From Uranotaenia lowii (Eukaryota; Arthropoda; Insecta; Diptera; Culicidae): 64,000 nucleotides of DNA. Position 1 is the first letter of the stretch. Each line of letters begins with the position of its first letter. This document shows, one piece after another, positions 43,136 to 55,023 of the stretch. The notes under the pieces are model-generated. The model saw only the letters and a list, made by a program, of their open reading frames with translations. It made no database searches and had not been told where the DNA came from. The stretch lies in contig NC_073692.1 of NCBI RefSeq assembly GCF_029784155.1, positions 233,820,503-233,884,502 on the forward strand. The letters run 5' to 3'. Both the position numbers and the translations under genes were made by a program.

Positions 43136-44383
43136 TGTAACTATGCATGAGACAATCACAAATAAGATCGAAGAGTGGCGGAGCATACATGACCCTTTCC
43201 TCCGACCACAGAACGACCGGGTTCGAGGTGAACAAAAAGAAACAGCACAGCAATTAACTCTAAACTTACCGCGTTACTCCCAAGTTAACAAAATAAAGAA
43301 TTACAGATAACATTTACTTATTTATTAGTTTTTTTTTGTACTTACTCTAGGGTTAAAACTTATCCTCTATGTGTATGTGTGTGTGTAATCGTGTGAAGTC
43401 TATCCCACGGCGGACGAATCTCGGTGTTGCCTATCCGGATAGGATCAAAGCTGCGAGTTGCGACCCCTTCTGGGTCTCTTCCACCCGTTTGGTACGCCGC
43501 TTGACTTTTATGCAGTAACTTGCATCGAAAACCACAAGCCTACGAGCACCAGAACAATCGTTTAGTTTCTTCCCGGGTCATTTAAAACGAATACCCATCT
43601 TACCGATCTCTAAATTCTCCCACTTCACTGTATGGTCGCGACCTTTTTTAACTCGCTCTATTGCTGCTGAACTGTGAAAAGAAATTCGTTTCTGCTTTGG
43701 CGTAAGTTGGCTACCCTCATTTCATCTCACTTACTTTGCCCTTGACAAAATGGAGTTTGAACAAACTTTCAAGGAGCCGCGCTCAGTATCTGTAAAACGT
43801 CTTCACTTCGCGCTTGATCAGCAACAATAGAACGAGAATATCTGTTGGACCCCTGCACCAGCTCGATTGTGTTCGTCAATTCAGAATTGAGTGCCTCGAA
43901 CTAATTAGTTCGATCATGTTCTTGACGTTGGGAGTCCTACCTGGTTGCCAGATGATGTTCTTTAGAACTTACGTGAATCGGTGGGCGTAGATCGGATGTC
44001 GGGCAAAATGTGTTAATTTGCTCATGACATTGTTTTGAGATTGTTGTTTTGAGTTGCATTCTGGTATTGTAGTTTGTCGACAACTCGATCGGCTGTTTTG
44101 TTTTATTCATTTGTTCTATATTGGGTGCTCATATTTTTGGCGTTCCTCCAGTGCGCACGGGCGGAGCCTATGCACGGCGTATGCGCACGATCAGTTGGCT
44201 ATTGACAACAACCGATCTAGATTTGGGCCTAACTGTGTGTTGTTCTGTTGTGAAGTGTAATGATAAAGATGTTACAATATTTTTCAGTCTGCGACTCTTG
44301 TTTTGCCTTTGGGAGGGACAATAACCATTTCCGAGGACGGCACTTCTCCCCCTATGCCGATTGTGACTTTGGAGCAGGTCACA
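43136..44383 (-). repeat. Element A 5' LTR
   Basis: 1,248 bp, direct repeat of 26608-27855, with one visible substitution at 44062. Confidence 0.94.
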
Positions 44384-44387
44384 AGCT

Positions 44388-44852
44388 TTTCAGCACTCAG
44401 TCTTAATAGCTATTCAGCTGAAGAAGTCAATTCACTGTTCACTATTCAGTTCATTGTATATTCATGTAGACTCTCGAAGCCCCCCAGCATTTTGAAAACC
44501 ACTTCAATTCTAGTCAATAAATACTTAACAAGCTAGTTGTAATTTTCAATCCAAAATGTAAGCTCATTATTGCATTAAAAAATATCGTACCAGTATGAAA
44601 ACGTGCTTTTAACAGTAGAATGTAAAAAAAAACACCCGCCAAAATTTCTCCATTTTTTTTTTCTTTTTTTTTTATTAAAGCACTAATGATAATTACAAAT
44701 TACATATCTAACATTAACTAAATACAGCATGGTTACTTTTGCTTCCATAAATTGTTGCATTCTGTTTTTTCATCATTGAATGGATGTTAATCAACTAAAT
44801 ATTCCTGATTCATTCATCCAAGTTTCGATAACTTTTCTCGACCTGCTCATGA
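44388..44852. other. Unassigned sequence beside LINE ORF1
   Basis: Lies where ORF2 of the decayed LINE would be expected, but no endonuclease or reverse transcriptase frame is present. It continues on the other side of element A at 26603. Confidence 0.5.
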
Positions 44853-46049
44853 TTAAATCACCGTTCCATTAAACTTCTCTACTAAGTTCAGCAATACTGA
44901 ATCAAGCGAAAATAAAATTAATTGGCTTCTAACTAGAGTGATCTTTTTACTTTTTGAACGGTACTGTAGCTCACTTCTTCTACGTTCACTTAAGGTTTGC
45001 TGTGGTTTCGTTTCCATTTTCAATTGATTGCATTTGCTCCTCGTTCTTTTCTGTTGTAACTCTAGAAAAGATACTGCTTCGGGAATGAAGATGGGTGTTC
45101 CAATTTCCGATCCATTGGAAGAGTGACTTTCGCTGTCCTCGTTCCTCTTGGGTTTTCTCCCGCGCTTTGGAACTCGTTTCCACTGCTGCGACGATGGTAA
45201 CTCAGTTTCCGTGCGAGGCTCGATGCTGGTTTGCGGGTTTTCTTCTGCTTTCTCCTCGACACTTTCTCGTTGCTTTGATTTTTCTTGAGAATCTTTCTCT
45301 ACAGGAGCTATTGTTTGCACAGAGGCTTCCATCTCAGTGAGTTCCATCACCGAATTTTCCATTGGCCGATCTTGGCCAGATTGGCCGGAGAGAAGGGTCT
45401 CTGCAATTTGAGTTCCTGCTGCTACACTGCTATACAAGCGACCTTGAACCGAAGCCCGTGGTATTGTCCCATTACGGCGTGGGCAATTAACCTTGAAATG
45501 ATCACTGCCCTGACATAAAAGGCACTTGTTCACCATTCCGTCATGATACAAACGGGCCCGAAATTGACCAATTCGTACCTGGGGGGTATTTCCTTGTTGA
45601 GCTCCATATACACAGCTCTCACTGTGGAGAACACCGGATAGCCTGTGCTCGGGTGATACTTTTCGCGTATCTGATGCCTTATTGTTCCGAACGCCGTTAA
45701 CACATTGTATTCCTATTTCTTTATCTTCCAGTTCAGGTGGAAGATTGAAGATTCTTATATACTTTAAGTTGACTCTTGCCTCCGACATTGCTATTTCGGT
45801 AGTGGTTCCATTTAAATAAGGAAAACTAAGCACTGGTTGCATATTCTGCACCTACGTATTCAGTAACAACTCGTTCTTAAACTTGATGAATATCGATCGC
45901 GACTCTCTTTCTTTATGAACCGAGTACAAATCCTCAGGCTTGAAACCTCGGTCCTGACAAAAATGGAACATGTCTGCTTCCGTTGGTTCTTCTGCATCCT
46001 TTGAAAATGAGAATCGAAGAGTGTAAACTCTGATTTTAGAGTCCGCCAT
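44853..46049 (-). pseudogene. LINE ORF1 (Gag-like), with a nonsense codon
   Basis: The frame starts at ATG 46049 (MADSKIRVYTLRFSFSKD) and is interrupted by TAG at 45854-45852, after which the same frame continues to 44853. The protein has a zinc knuckle CLLCQGSDHFKVNC (CX2CX4HX4C), a conserved-looking N-terminal block with YIRIFNLPPELEDKEIG, and a long Ser/Glu/Lys-rich tail with basic GRKPKRN. This layout is typical of ORF1 of Loa/Jockey-type insect LINEs. No ORF2 follows, so the element is dead. Confidence 0.7.
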
Positions 46050-46969
46050 TATTCCATGTGATTGTTGTGTATAACCTCAAAATTCTAAACTTCTAGGCGC
46101 CTATCACATTTCACTAGTATCACAAAAACTAAGAGCACTCAATTGACTAACCGTTTTCTTCAACGTCTCGTAGTAAACTGTCCCATTCAAATCTTTAAAG
46201 CTCAGCAAGCTTCGATTTGCTTTCCAGCACACGTGTATTCAGGACGGTCGTTTCTAATGCCCGGCCCATGGTGATGGTGAAAACAACCCGCCAAGGGGAA
46301 AAAAGTCGGTTGACAAAATGGGTGCCACGACTTTTGGTTCGTGGGAATAAAATAGAACGTTGTATGGGAGGGTCCCTTTTCTTAGGTGGGAGGGGCTCAG
46401 AACTATTACTAAAACCTTACCCCGGTCCAACTACATCTCTGTACCAAATTTCAGGGTGATCGGTTCAGCGGTGTAGATTTGTATAAGGTGCATACAAACA
46501 AACAAACATATATAGTCCATCTCATCTTTATATATTTAATAATTCACCATTGAAAGCTTATACTTACAAAATTAAGGCTAGGAAACTTTATTTGTTGAGT
46601 GATCTTTAAGAAACTCGTGAAAATAAAAGTATTTCAAGTTATTTTAGTAAATATTGAAAACACAAGGTTGAAAATGATCGTCGACGTAAATTTGAATAAA
46701 GGGTCCTGGAAAGGACAGAAAAGTTCTTCTTATTCAAATTTAAATTAAGATTAAGTTTTCAGAACACAGAAATTGAGAATTAAAAAACAAATACAAACTT
46801 ATGAAAAAAAAAAATCGAAAATAATTAGTAGTTTTATTAAATTTGGTAAGTTGGTGGATTTCATACAAAATATGAAGAAGAAAAAGATTAGTTTATTGCG
46901 ATTTGAAAAAAAAAATCTCTTCAAACGTCTTGTCATTTTATAAAATTCATACTCAATGGAAAAGCAGTT
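46050..46969. other. LINE 5' flank and dispersed repeat fragment
   Basis: 46050-46150 may be the ORF1 leader. 46300-46530 is a single-unit, opposite-strand relative of the 24600-25060 repeat: it has TTTCAGGGTGATCGGTTCAG followed by an (ACAA)n stretch at 46495-46508. The remainder is AT-rich with nothing recognised. Confidence 0.5.
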
Positions 46970-48502
46970 TTGATGATACCGGCGATGTAGTTCCTCATTC
47001 GAGATCCAGTTGCCAGGCCACCAAGCGCGGTTTTCGCGACGTCACCGCATATGTGCACCAAGTTTCACACCCGTACAGCAATACGGATTTGACGTTTGAG
47101 TTGAAGATTCGGATCTTAGTTCGTAGAGAGATCTGGCGTGAGCGCCAGATGTTTCGGAGACTCGCAAACGCTTATCGGGCTTTTCTGATCCGGGTTTCGA
47201 TGTCCTTCTTGGTACCACCATCAGGCGTAATCTGGCTTCCAAGATACTGGAAGCACTCCACTGTCTCAACCTGTTGTCCAGCTACCACGAAATTGGAACG
47301 ATTTTCTGTGTTGATTTCCATCGACTTGGTCTTTCCGACATTGATTTTGAGACCTGCTGCCTTGGAGCTTTCGGTGAGGTCGTCGAGTTTGCTCTGCATG
47401 TCTTTTTGTATTTGGGCGAGCAAAACAATATCGTCTGCCAGGTCAAGGTCGTTCAGTTGCTCAATTGCTGAAGGATTCCACGGCAATCTTCGGTTTGGTC
47501 TACAGTCAATCGATCCAGTCAAGATCTCGTCCATTAAGATGAGAAAAGCAGCAGTGACAAAATATTTACATCCTTGTCTCACTCCAGCAGTCACCGGGAT
47601 CGGTTCGGACAAGACACCGTCGTGCAAGACCTTGCACGAAAATGACTCGTACTGTGCTTCGATGAGATGGACTAGTTTCTCTGAGACCCCTCGTCGTATA
47701 AGAGCAGCCCAGATGTTTTCGTGGTTCAGTCGGTCAAATGCTTTTTCGAAATCAACGAACACCAGCAGAAGAGAGTCCTGGAATTCGTTGATTTGTTCCA
47801 GTATGATTCGTAGCGTTGTGATGTGGTCCACACATGATCGTCCGGATCGGAATCCAGCTTGTTGCCGTCGGAATGTAGCGTTGATTTTCTCCTGGATCCT
47901 GTTCAGGATCACTTTGCAGAGTACTTTGAGTGTTGTACAGATCAAAGTTATGCCTCGCCAGTTACCGCACTCTGTCAGGTCTCCTTTCTTCGGGACCTTT
48001 ACGAGGATACCCTGCATCCAGTCGGCCGGGAATGTTGCAGTATCCGAAATGTCAGCGAAAAGACGGTGCAACATTTGTGCTGACAAGGCAGGGTCGGCTT
48101 TGAGCATTTCAGCAGGAATGCAATCGATTCCAGGCGCTTTGTTGGATTTCATGTCCTTGATTGCCGCTTCTATTTCAGCCAGCGAGGGCGCTTCCGAGTT
48201 TACGCCATTAATGCGACTTACTGTGGGCGCCTCGAGCTGCGGGTTCTGTTGGCCATTGCTATTTGTGACTCGGAAGAGTTGTTCAAAATGCTCAGTTCAA
48301 CGCCTAAGCTGATCTGTTCGATCTGTCAGCAGCTGACCTGCTCGGTCTTTCAGCGGCATTCTTGCATTAGTCCTTGCACCACTAAGGTGGCGAGATATAT
48401 CATATAATAATCGGATATCTCTATTAGCGGCTGCTCTTTCTCCCTCTTCGGCTAGGGAGTTTGTCCAGGCTCTCTTGTCTTGTCTACAAGCTCGTTTAAC
48501 TG

Positions 48503-48642
48503 AATCAAAGCAATCGAAAGATTCCTTTTAATTCAACCACGGTAAATGAAAAGTTCATATACCAGTATTTCGATAAAAGGAATCTTTCGATTGCTTTGAT
48601 TCAGTTGAATCATTCAACCAAGTAGGCTCATACCACAACAGA
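48503..48642. mobile_element. 140-bp hairpin insertion with 12-bp duplication
   Basis: Interrupts the RTE copy exactly between duplicated CTCGTTTAACTG (48491-48502 and 48643-48654); the intact RTE has a single copy at this point. Arms of about 28-30 bases (AATCAAAGCAATCGAAAGAT at 48503 and its complement ending near 48602) flank a loop of roughly 40 bases, followed by 40 bases outside the hairpin. No poly-A tail. Class unknown: a MITE with an unusually long duplication, or a retroposed structured RNA. Confidence 0.75.
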
Positions 48643-48812
48643 CTCGTTTAACTGCCTTTTCCAGCTCCGCATATCGTAAGCGGGCGGCTGCTTTGGCTGA
48701 CCCGGTACATGCCTGCTCAATTCCGACTTTCGCCTTTCTCCGATCATCGACCATCCTCCAAGTTTCATCCGACATCCATTCACTTCTTCTTCCACAAACT
48801 TTACCGAGAGTA

Positions 48813-49736
48813 TGTACCGTCTCGTTTTCCTTCGGAAGTCGAAGCTGAAACAAGACGACAAAACTCTCAAAAACCAACAGCCACTGATTTTAATCAGGAC
48901 TGAATCCAGCTTCGTGCTAAAGGAAAGTGAAAATTTTATTAGCAAAATTGCGTAACTCAACTTAACAGCACTTAAGCGCCAACAACTAAAAAAGTTGATG
49001 TGCTGAAGTCTCTTAAAACCCGGACTTTCTTCCCAGGGGTGGGCTTCCAAAGAAAACTAACCAAAATGGTGTTGGCGAAATGAGGAAAGTTTGTGTAGGT
49101 TCACGAACTTAGTCGCCGCACAATATCCGTAGTTCTTCGCAGCATAAAATGACCAAACACAATGCTTAAAAAGAGGTTCACAAAGGTAACAAAAATGCAA
49201 ACTTACCGATAAAATCGTCCTTGCACCTGCACACAAGCTACCGCCAGAGAACTTCCCGGGCTGGGGTTGAATGCCAAAACGTATAGGCCGTTAACTCCCG
49301 AGATCGTCGTTGACTCGATTCACAACTTGCGCGGCACGTACTACTACGGCGAATTTACGGGGGGAAAATACTTGAAGGCAGTAGGTGTTATAACCGCCTT
49401 ACTAAAATTTATCTAATCTGCTGCTTGCTCCAAAAAAAACCCGACCGAATTACTCCAAGAACAAAATGCTAAGGCCCGCAGGTTTTCTTTTTGGTCTCCA
49501 AGAAAACTCCATTTTTTTCCATCCTCCATAGAAAAGCTACCTTTGGTAACTCATGATGACTGTCAGAATAACGAGGAGTTTTTCCTTAGTCCTTATGGGT
49601 GGAATTTCCATTTTACCGAAACTTCACATTTCAGCACACAAGGATCCACTCCCAATAAGACTGACATGATACATGCTCAAATTATGCATTGGAGATACTA
49701 CGAATATTACCACTTTGCCTACTACGGGCCGTTACA
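48813..49736. repeat. Solo LTR, 924 bp
   Basis: Begins TGTACCGTCTCG and ends GGGCCGTTACA, flanked by AGTA on both sides (48809-48812 and 49737-49740). The intact RTE shows one AGTA at the site. TG..CA ends, a 4-bp duplication and the lack of internal genes indicate a solo LTR left by recombination between two LTRs. It is not related to the LTRs of A, B or C; Ty3/gypsy or BEL is possible. Confidence 0.85.
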
Positions 49737-50718
49737 AGTACCATGGCTCGTCGTGTTAAAGGCATTCTTGATTCCACACCACTGTTCTTCGATTGTTCCG
49801 TCTGTCGGCAACTCCGAGGCTCGTTATCAGCTGTTCCGCGTATGCCCTTTTCACCTCTGGATTCTCCAACCGGCGGACGTCGTATCGACACCCGACTTTC
49901 TCCTCGCGCCGTTGGACACGCGCAACTCTGAGTCGTATCTCGCCAAGGACGAGGTGATGGTCAGATGCAATGTCTGCGCTTCGTTTGGTCAATTTGATTT
50001 TTTGTTCGGCTATCTCGGCATACCCAAGTGACCTTATGTGCTGGTAGATGGGGGAAGAGCGCTCCACCGATCACCATGTTGTTGTTGCCACAAAATTCTA
50101 CAAACAGCTCTCCGTTTTCGCTCATCTGGCCTAGGCCATGGCGCCCCATGATACGCTCAAGGTCCTGATTGTCGGAGCCAATCTTTGCGTTGAAGTCGCC
50201 CAAATGGATTTGAATGTCACCCTTCGGAATTTTCTCTACCACGCTGTTCAGTTGACTGTAAAACTGCTCTTTCTCCTGCAAATCGGCAACGTCAGTTGGC
50301 GCATAACACTGGTTTCTAACCCGTGTTCTGAATCTGGCTACGATTATTCTTTCGTTTATCGATTCCCATCTAATGAGGGCCGCGTAGGCCTGCGGGCTTA
50401 ACAGGAAACCAACTCCTCTTTCCCGAGTAGCGTGTTCTCCTCGTATGCCAGAGTAAAGCGTTTGAGCCGCCCCTGACCTGGAGAACAGACGCTCGGTTGT
50501 TGTTGCACACCGCCCCTGACCTGAAGAACAGACGCGTGCGGCCACCTTCTCAGTCTGCATGCGACCAAAGCATCCACCGGGGTTGGGTACCCGATCTCCG
50601 CTTAGGTTACTCGCATCCCAGCCGGCACCGCGGGGAGGTAGAGATAGGAGTTGTGAATAAGAGGTGATATGACCACTATGGGGTCTCGTGTTGCACATTA
50701 TCCACCGTTCACCAGCCA

Positions 50719-52768
50719 AATGTTATTAATATGTTGACTAACTAATCTGAATTCAAAGGAATAGTGATCTGAAAAAATTAAATTCTACAATGCTAAGAAA
50801 TTTGAAAAGATATATCTACAATTATTTCTGACATGGCTGAAGAAAGGTAATTTTTTTTTTTATTTTTTCAAAACAAATTTGTTGAAGACTGTAAAACGAT
50901 TTGATTTTGCTTGAAAAAACTGGGGGAATGGAGAAAAGTAAACAAAAAAAACAGTTACTTTTTTTCGCGGAAGCCTATATTGTATTTGTATTTATCGCTG
51001 CAAATGTTTGCTCTTGGATTTTATCGACTTTTTTTTGCGAGTTTTGATATAAAATAAACCCAACCATCGTCTATACTACTCTGATTTTGTCCATTGAAAT
51101 GGAGGAGTGAATACCAGAGTAGCACGAAACGTCTGGACAACTAGCTAATTTAGGGTTTTTGTATACATATTAAAACTCACCGAAAATAGTCGATAAAATC
51201 CAAGTAAAAGAGTAAATTACTTGCGGCCTTCGGGGAAGTTGGTTAATGGTGTTTAAACTTTATTTTGAAAATTGTTGTATAAAGTTTTATAATTTTGTAG
51301 AAAAGAGGTGCAAAAATTTCCTAAATAATTTTCAACTTATTTTTTAAAGTTATTTCAAATACAAAATTTAATAGAAAAAAAATGAATACATGGATTCAGG
51401 GGACCCACGTTAATAAGAATTAGCTTTTAAATTATTTGCATCTCAGAAGTTGGCAACATTGCGTTATTCATTAAAAACACTTTGAATGTGGAGTTAAGTG
51501 TTTAGAAGAGCAAAGAACACAAAATAAAATTATGTTTAAAAAAAATGTACTCTAAGTTTGAAAAGCGTTGAATTTCGACCAACTATTTCAACGAAAAAAA
51601 TATTAATGAAGGAACGTGCAAGAAATGGATCCCTAAATTCCCTGGTGCAGTTGGACACGAATCGGCGATAATGTTCATATCTCATCTTTGGTTGGAGATG
51701 CCAAAGCAATTTGCAGCAATCTAAGTGCTTAGTGCAGTCATTGAGAGTGAAATTGCTCTATAATGTTGTGTGCAGGAATCATATAAACTCGATTGGTTCA
51801 CAAGAAGGTACTTACGAAAAAGATGTACGTGTCGTGTCGTTAATCACCATTTCACAAGCAATGAAAATGTTGACTGCATTCATAGAACAATATGTTCATG
51901 TCCATATTATCAAGATTCAAATTCAATTTATATTATAGGATGATTTTTTTTTTCTCAAATCTTGTAAATTTTTGTCTTTATTTTCGATAAAATGTTTGGT
52001 GAAGGTCCAGTGCAACGTTTCTTAAGGAGCTTAAATTTATCATTTTTCTATATAGAAACCGAGTTATATTTTGGTTTCTTGTTAAATGGCCAATTAACTG
52101 TAATCGAATCGTTTCCAATTAGGAGTGTTGTGACGAAAATTTAAAATAAACGCACGATCTCCTAAACTATATTATCGACATAAATACAGTGGATATAATG
52201 TGGTTCACAGATGTATGAAATCAGACAAACATAACATTGTGCTAATTGTTTATTCGCGTTACCAAACACTTCTTTAACGGATCCAAAATAATGATTCGAG
52301 CTACTCTATATTTAAATTTCCACCAGATCACGGTGCCATTTCTCTAAATTAACGCTCGACTTCATCATTAGTCCCGATCAACGATTGAATCAATTAATTT
52401 CTGATTCGATTGATGGAATCAGCTTTATAAAATAAGCACTGTTCAGCGAAGTGAATGAAAGCTATAATTGCTTTTTCAAAGTTGCGATTAGGGTGCGTGG
52501 ACCTTTGTTCGGCGAGGGCGAGGACAAGTCATTGGGTACTAACAAAAAGGGTCAAGTGCTTTGAAGTGTTCCCGGTACGAATTGCGCCCACTTGGCGATC
52601 CGTTTTGAAAGAAATGACGACTCGGTGTTGTACCTTTCAATCAAACCAACACCAAAGTCTTCCTCCCACCGCACCCCCACTAATCGTTTGTTGACATTAC
52701 GTAAATAGCTTTACCGGGAATCAGAAACGCTTCGAGCGCCGCGGAAAAAAGTGAAACCATTTGTCGAT
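50719..52768. other. Non-coding, AT-rich
   Basis: No gene, RNA or clear repeat boundary. 52440-52760 is less AT-rich and could belong to an exon or promoter continuing into the gap. Confidence 0.4.
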
Positions 52769-53268
52769 NNNNNNNNNNNNNNNNNNNNNNNNNNNNNNNN
52801 NNNNNNNNNNNNNNNNNNNNNNNNNNNNNNNNNNNNNNNNNNNNNNNNNNNNNNNNNNNNNNNNNNNNNNNNNNNNNNNNNNNNNNNNNNNNNNNNNNNN
52901 NNNNNNNNNNNNNNNNNNNNNNNNNNNNNNNNNNNNNNNNNNNNNNNNNNNNNNNNNNNNNNNNNNNNNNNNNNNNNNNNNNNNNNNNNNNNNNNNNNNN
53001 NNNNNNNNNNNNNNNNNNNNNNNNNNNNNNNNNNNNNNNNNNNNNNNNNNNNNNNNNNNNNNNNNNNNNNNNNNNNNNNNNNNNNNNNNNNNNNNNNNNN
53101 NNNNNNNNNNNNNNNNNNNNNNNNNNNNNNNNNNNNNNNNNNNNNNNNNNNNNNNNNNNNNNNNNNNNNNNNNNNNNNNNNNNNNNNNNNNNNNNNNNNN
53201 NNNNNNNNNNNNNNNNNNNNNNNNNNNNNNNNNNNNNNNNNNNNNNNNNNNNNNNNNNNNNNNNNNNN
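52769..53268. other. Assembly gap, 500 N
   Basis: Exactly 500 undetermined bases, placeholder length. Confidence 0.99.
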
Positions 53269-53533
53269 AGAGGTTCTGTTTCCATAATTCCCATAACCCA
53301 AATTGTATTCCTATTTTCGTATTTCGGATTCTGTATCCCGTTCAGGATTCTTGATTTTCAGTACAAAAAGTCATGAGAAATTAGAAATGAAAAGCTGCTT
53401 TTAAATCATGGTTCAAACTTGGTTATGAAAATCATTTAAAATTTGAATCATGTTTTTTGAGCACATGTATTTTCAATATTTTGATTAAAGTTTAATGAAT
53501 ATAATAAAAAGAAAAATTTTGTTTTATATTCAA

Positions 53534-54998
53534 GGGATCTTGCGAGATTTCGAAATTGCAGCGCACGCGTTTTTCCCCCGTCTGTTAAAATCGTGTTTGT
53601 TAAATTATTTGAAATAGTGAAATATGTGAAGTAGAGAAAAATTTCAACAGCAGCTAATAAAAAGATGACTCGTGGATGGGTCGTCTTAGTTTTGGTTGGA
53701 AGTGATTCAATAGCGCATTCAAAAGTGTTTGAGAAACCGCAAGACGATACCGTGGAAAAATGAATAGGTTGTGGGATTTTCGTTTGCAGTTGAGGTTAAC
53801 AGAAAAATATTTTCTAAATCACAATGTCCAAAGATGAAAAGTTTGAAATTAAGAATGAAAGTGCGTGTTGAGCAATTTATATTTTGAGAGCATCTGAAAA
53901 AATCATTTTAAAAGGGACGTGAAAGCGGGAATTATTTGTGATTTAGTTTTCATTGAGCAAACGTTTTGAAGTTGTCTTGTTGCATACCGCGGATTACTGC
54001 GATTATGTAAATTGGTTAACTGTTTAGGACGAAAAAAGTGAGAAAACGTGTTTTCTGGAAGGAAAGGGGTTAGTTTTTGATATTTTTTGAATATACCTCC
54101 GGCCGAAGCAGTACCGCAGTATCATCACGAATGATGATAGTGATTCCCAACGAGAGCCAAAACCCGGTGAGCCAATTCCAATCTTTCGTCTTTATATTTT
54201 TTTCACTTATGCACTAGTTGATGGTTTTTAAATGTTTGCATTTTCATAATGTTTTTTTAATCATATAAGATTTACATTTTTAATAAGTAAACTGAATACA
54301 ATCACCTACTTTTAAAACGGAAAGTTCATTATTTGCAGAGAGGTTTTGAAGTTATCTCACTATCAAATTCTCTTAAAAGGGTAAAATATTTAAAGAATCT
54401 TTCGAGCTCTTAACAGACCTCGATAGGTTTAATGTTCAATTAATGTTTCCGTTTCTTTTTTATTTTCAAGAGCGAGTAAAGGCGCTTTATCCTTGGTCTA
54501 AGACCAGAAATGATTGTACACTGAAATCCAAAACAGTTCAACGCAGAAAAATACAAGTAAATTTTTAAAAACTTTCATCGAATATGTCAAATTTTTAAAA
54601 AGATTTTTAGTCTTAAGTTTTGTGATTTCTGTGTACCAAATAAATCATTTCCAGCCGATGAAGAATGGTTCTAGTGATCGGTGAAGTTACTTAACATTTA
54701 GCATGTTATTTTCATCACGGAGCATTTTTCTTAGCATGCTTCCAACGATCCCCTTTGAAACGTATGGTACTGGTGGTCCACGTTTCTTCCTGTTCCTGTG
54801 TTCCAGATGTCTTTGCGTTCTCTGCTCCATGGTAGGCCCAAAAATTTTATGTTTTTGATCATTTTGATGTTTTTTTTATGTTAAAATGATCAAAAATATG
54901 AACAAAGACAAGAAGAATAATAATACACGCTTATTATTCTTTGGGACTCAGACATAAGTTCTGGCTATGGAAGTACGATTAGTGATTAGTGATTAGTG
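53534..54998 (+). mobile_element. Retroposed segment with GATTAGT tail and 25-bp target duplication
   Basis: A 1,465-bp segment lies between exact 25-base direct repeats (53509-53533 and 54999-55023, core GAAAAATTTTGTTTTATATT). Its right end is three GATTAGT units plus G (54977-54998), as in the simple tails of non-LTR elements. The left end is GC-richer (GGGATCTTGCGAGATTTCG). No long frame is present, so it is a non-autonomous element, a SINE-like composite, or a retrocopy of a cellular RNA. Confidence 0.65.
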
Positions 54999-55023
54999 AA
55001 GAAAAATTTTGTTTTATATTCAA

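Larger units (their letters stand above)
26608..44383 (-). mobile_element. Element A: complete Ty3/gypsy retrotransposon, split by element B
   Basis: Direct LTRs of 1,248 bp at 26608-27855 and 43136-44383, TG..CA ends, and a 4-bp AGCT duplication (26604-26607 and 44384-44387). Transcribed leftward in the order LTR, leader, gag, protease, reverse transcriptase, RNase H, integrase, LTR. The LTRs differ at one site that I can find (C at 27534, T at 44062), so insertion is recent. An 8.07-kb copy of element B sits inside pol with a 5-bp duplication; A itself is about 9.7 kb. No envelope-like gene is present. Confidence 0.95.
46970..50718 (-). pseudogene. Second RTE copy, broken by insertions and deletions
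   Basis: Matches the intact RTE at 19440-22854 on the opposite strand, from the same 5' base (50718) to about the codon for the region after NRCLRNIIRAWW. The last 300 or so bases are absent, unusual for a LINE copy, which is normally truncated at the 5' end. Reverse transcriptase blocks are still readable at 47172-48152 and the endonuclease at 49961-50450. Defects: a 924-bp solo LTR (48813-49736), a 140-bp hairpin insertion (48503-48642), a deletion near 50455 of some 350 bases and another near 50035, and several small shifts. Confidence 0.85.

Noticed and set aside
42916..43140. 74-codon frame antisense to the leader of element A
   Set aside because: It ends in the LTR, has no context and is short enough for chance in AT-rich sequence.
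52680..53354. Several frames spanning the second N gap
   Set aside because: They consist almost wholly of N translated as unknown residues.
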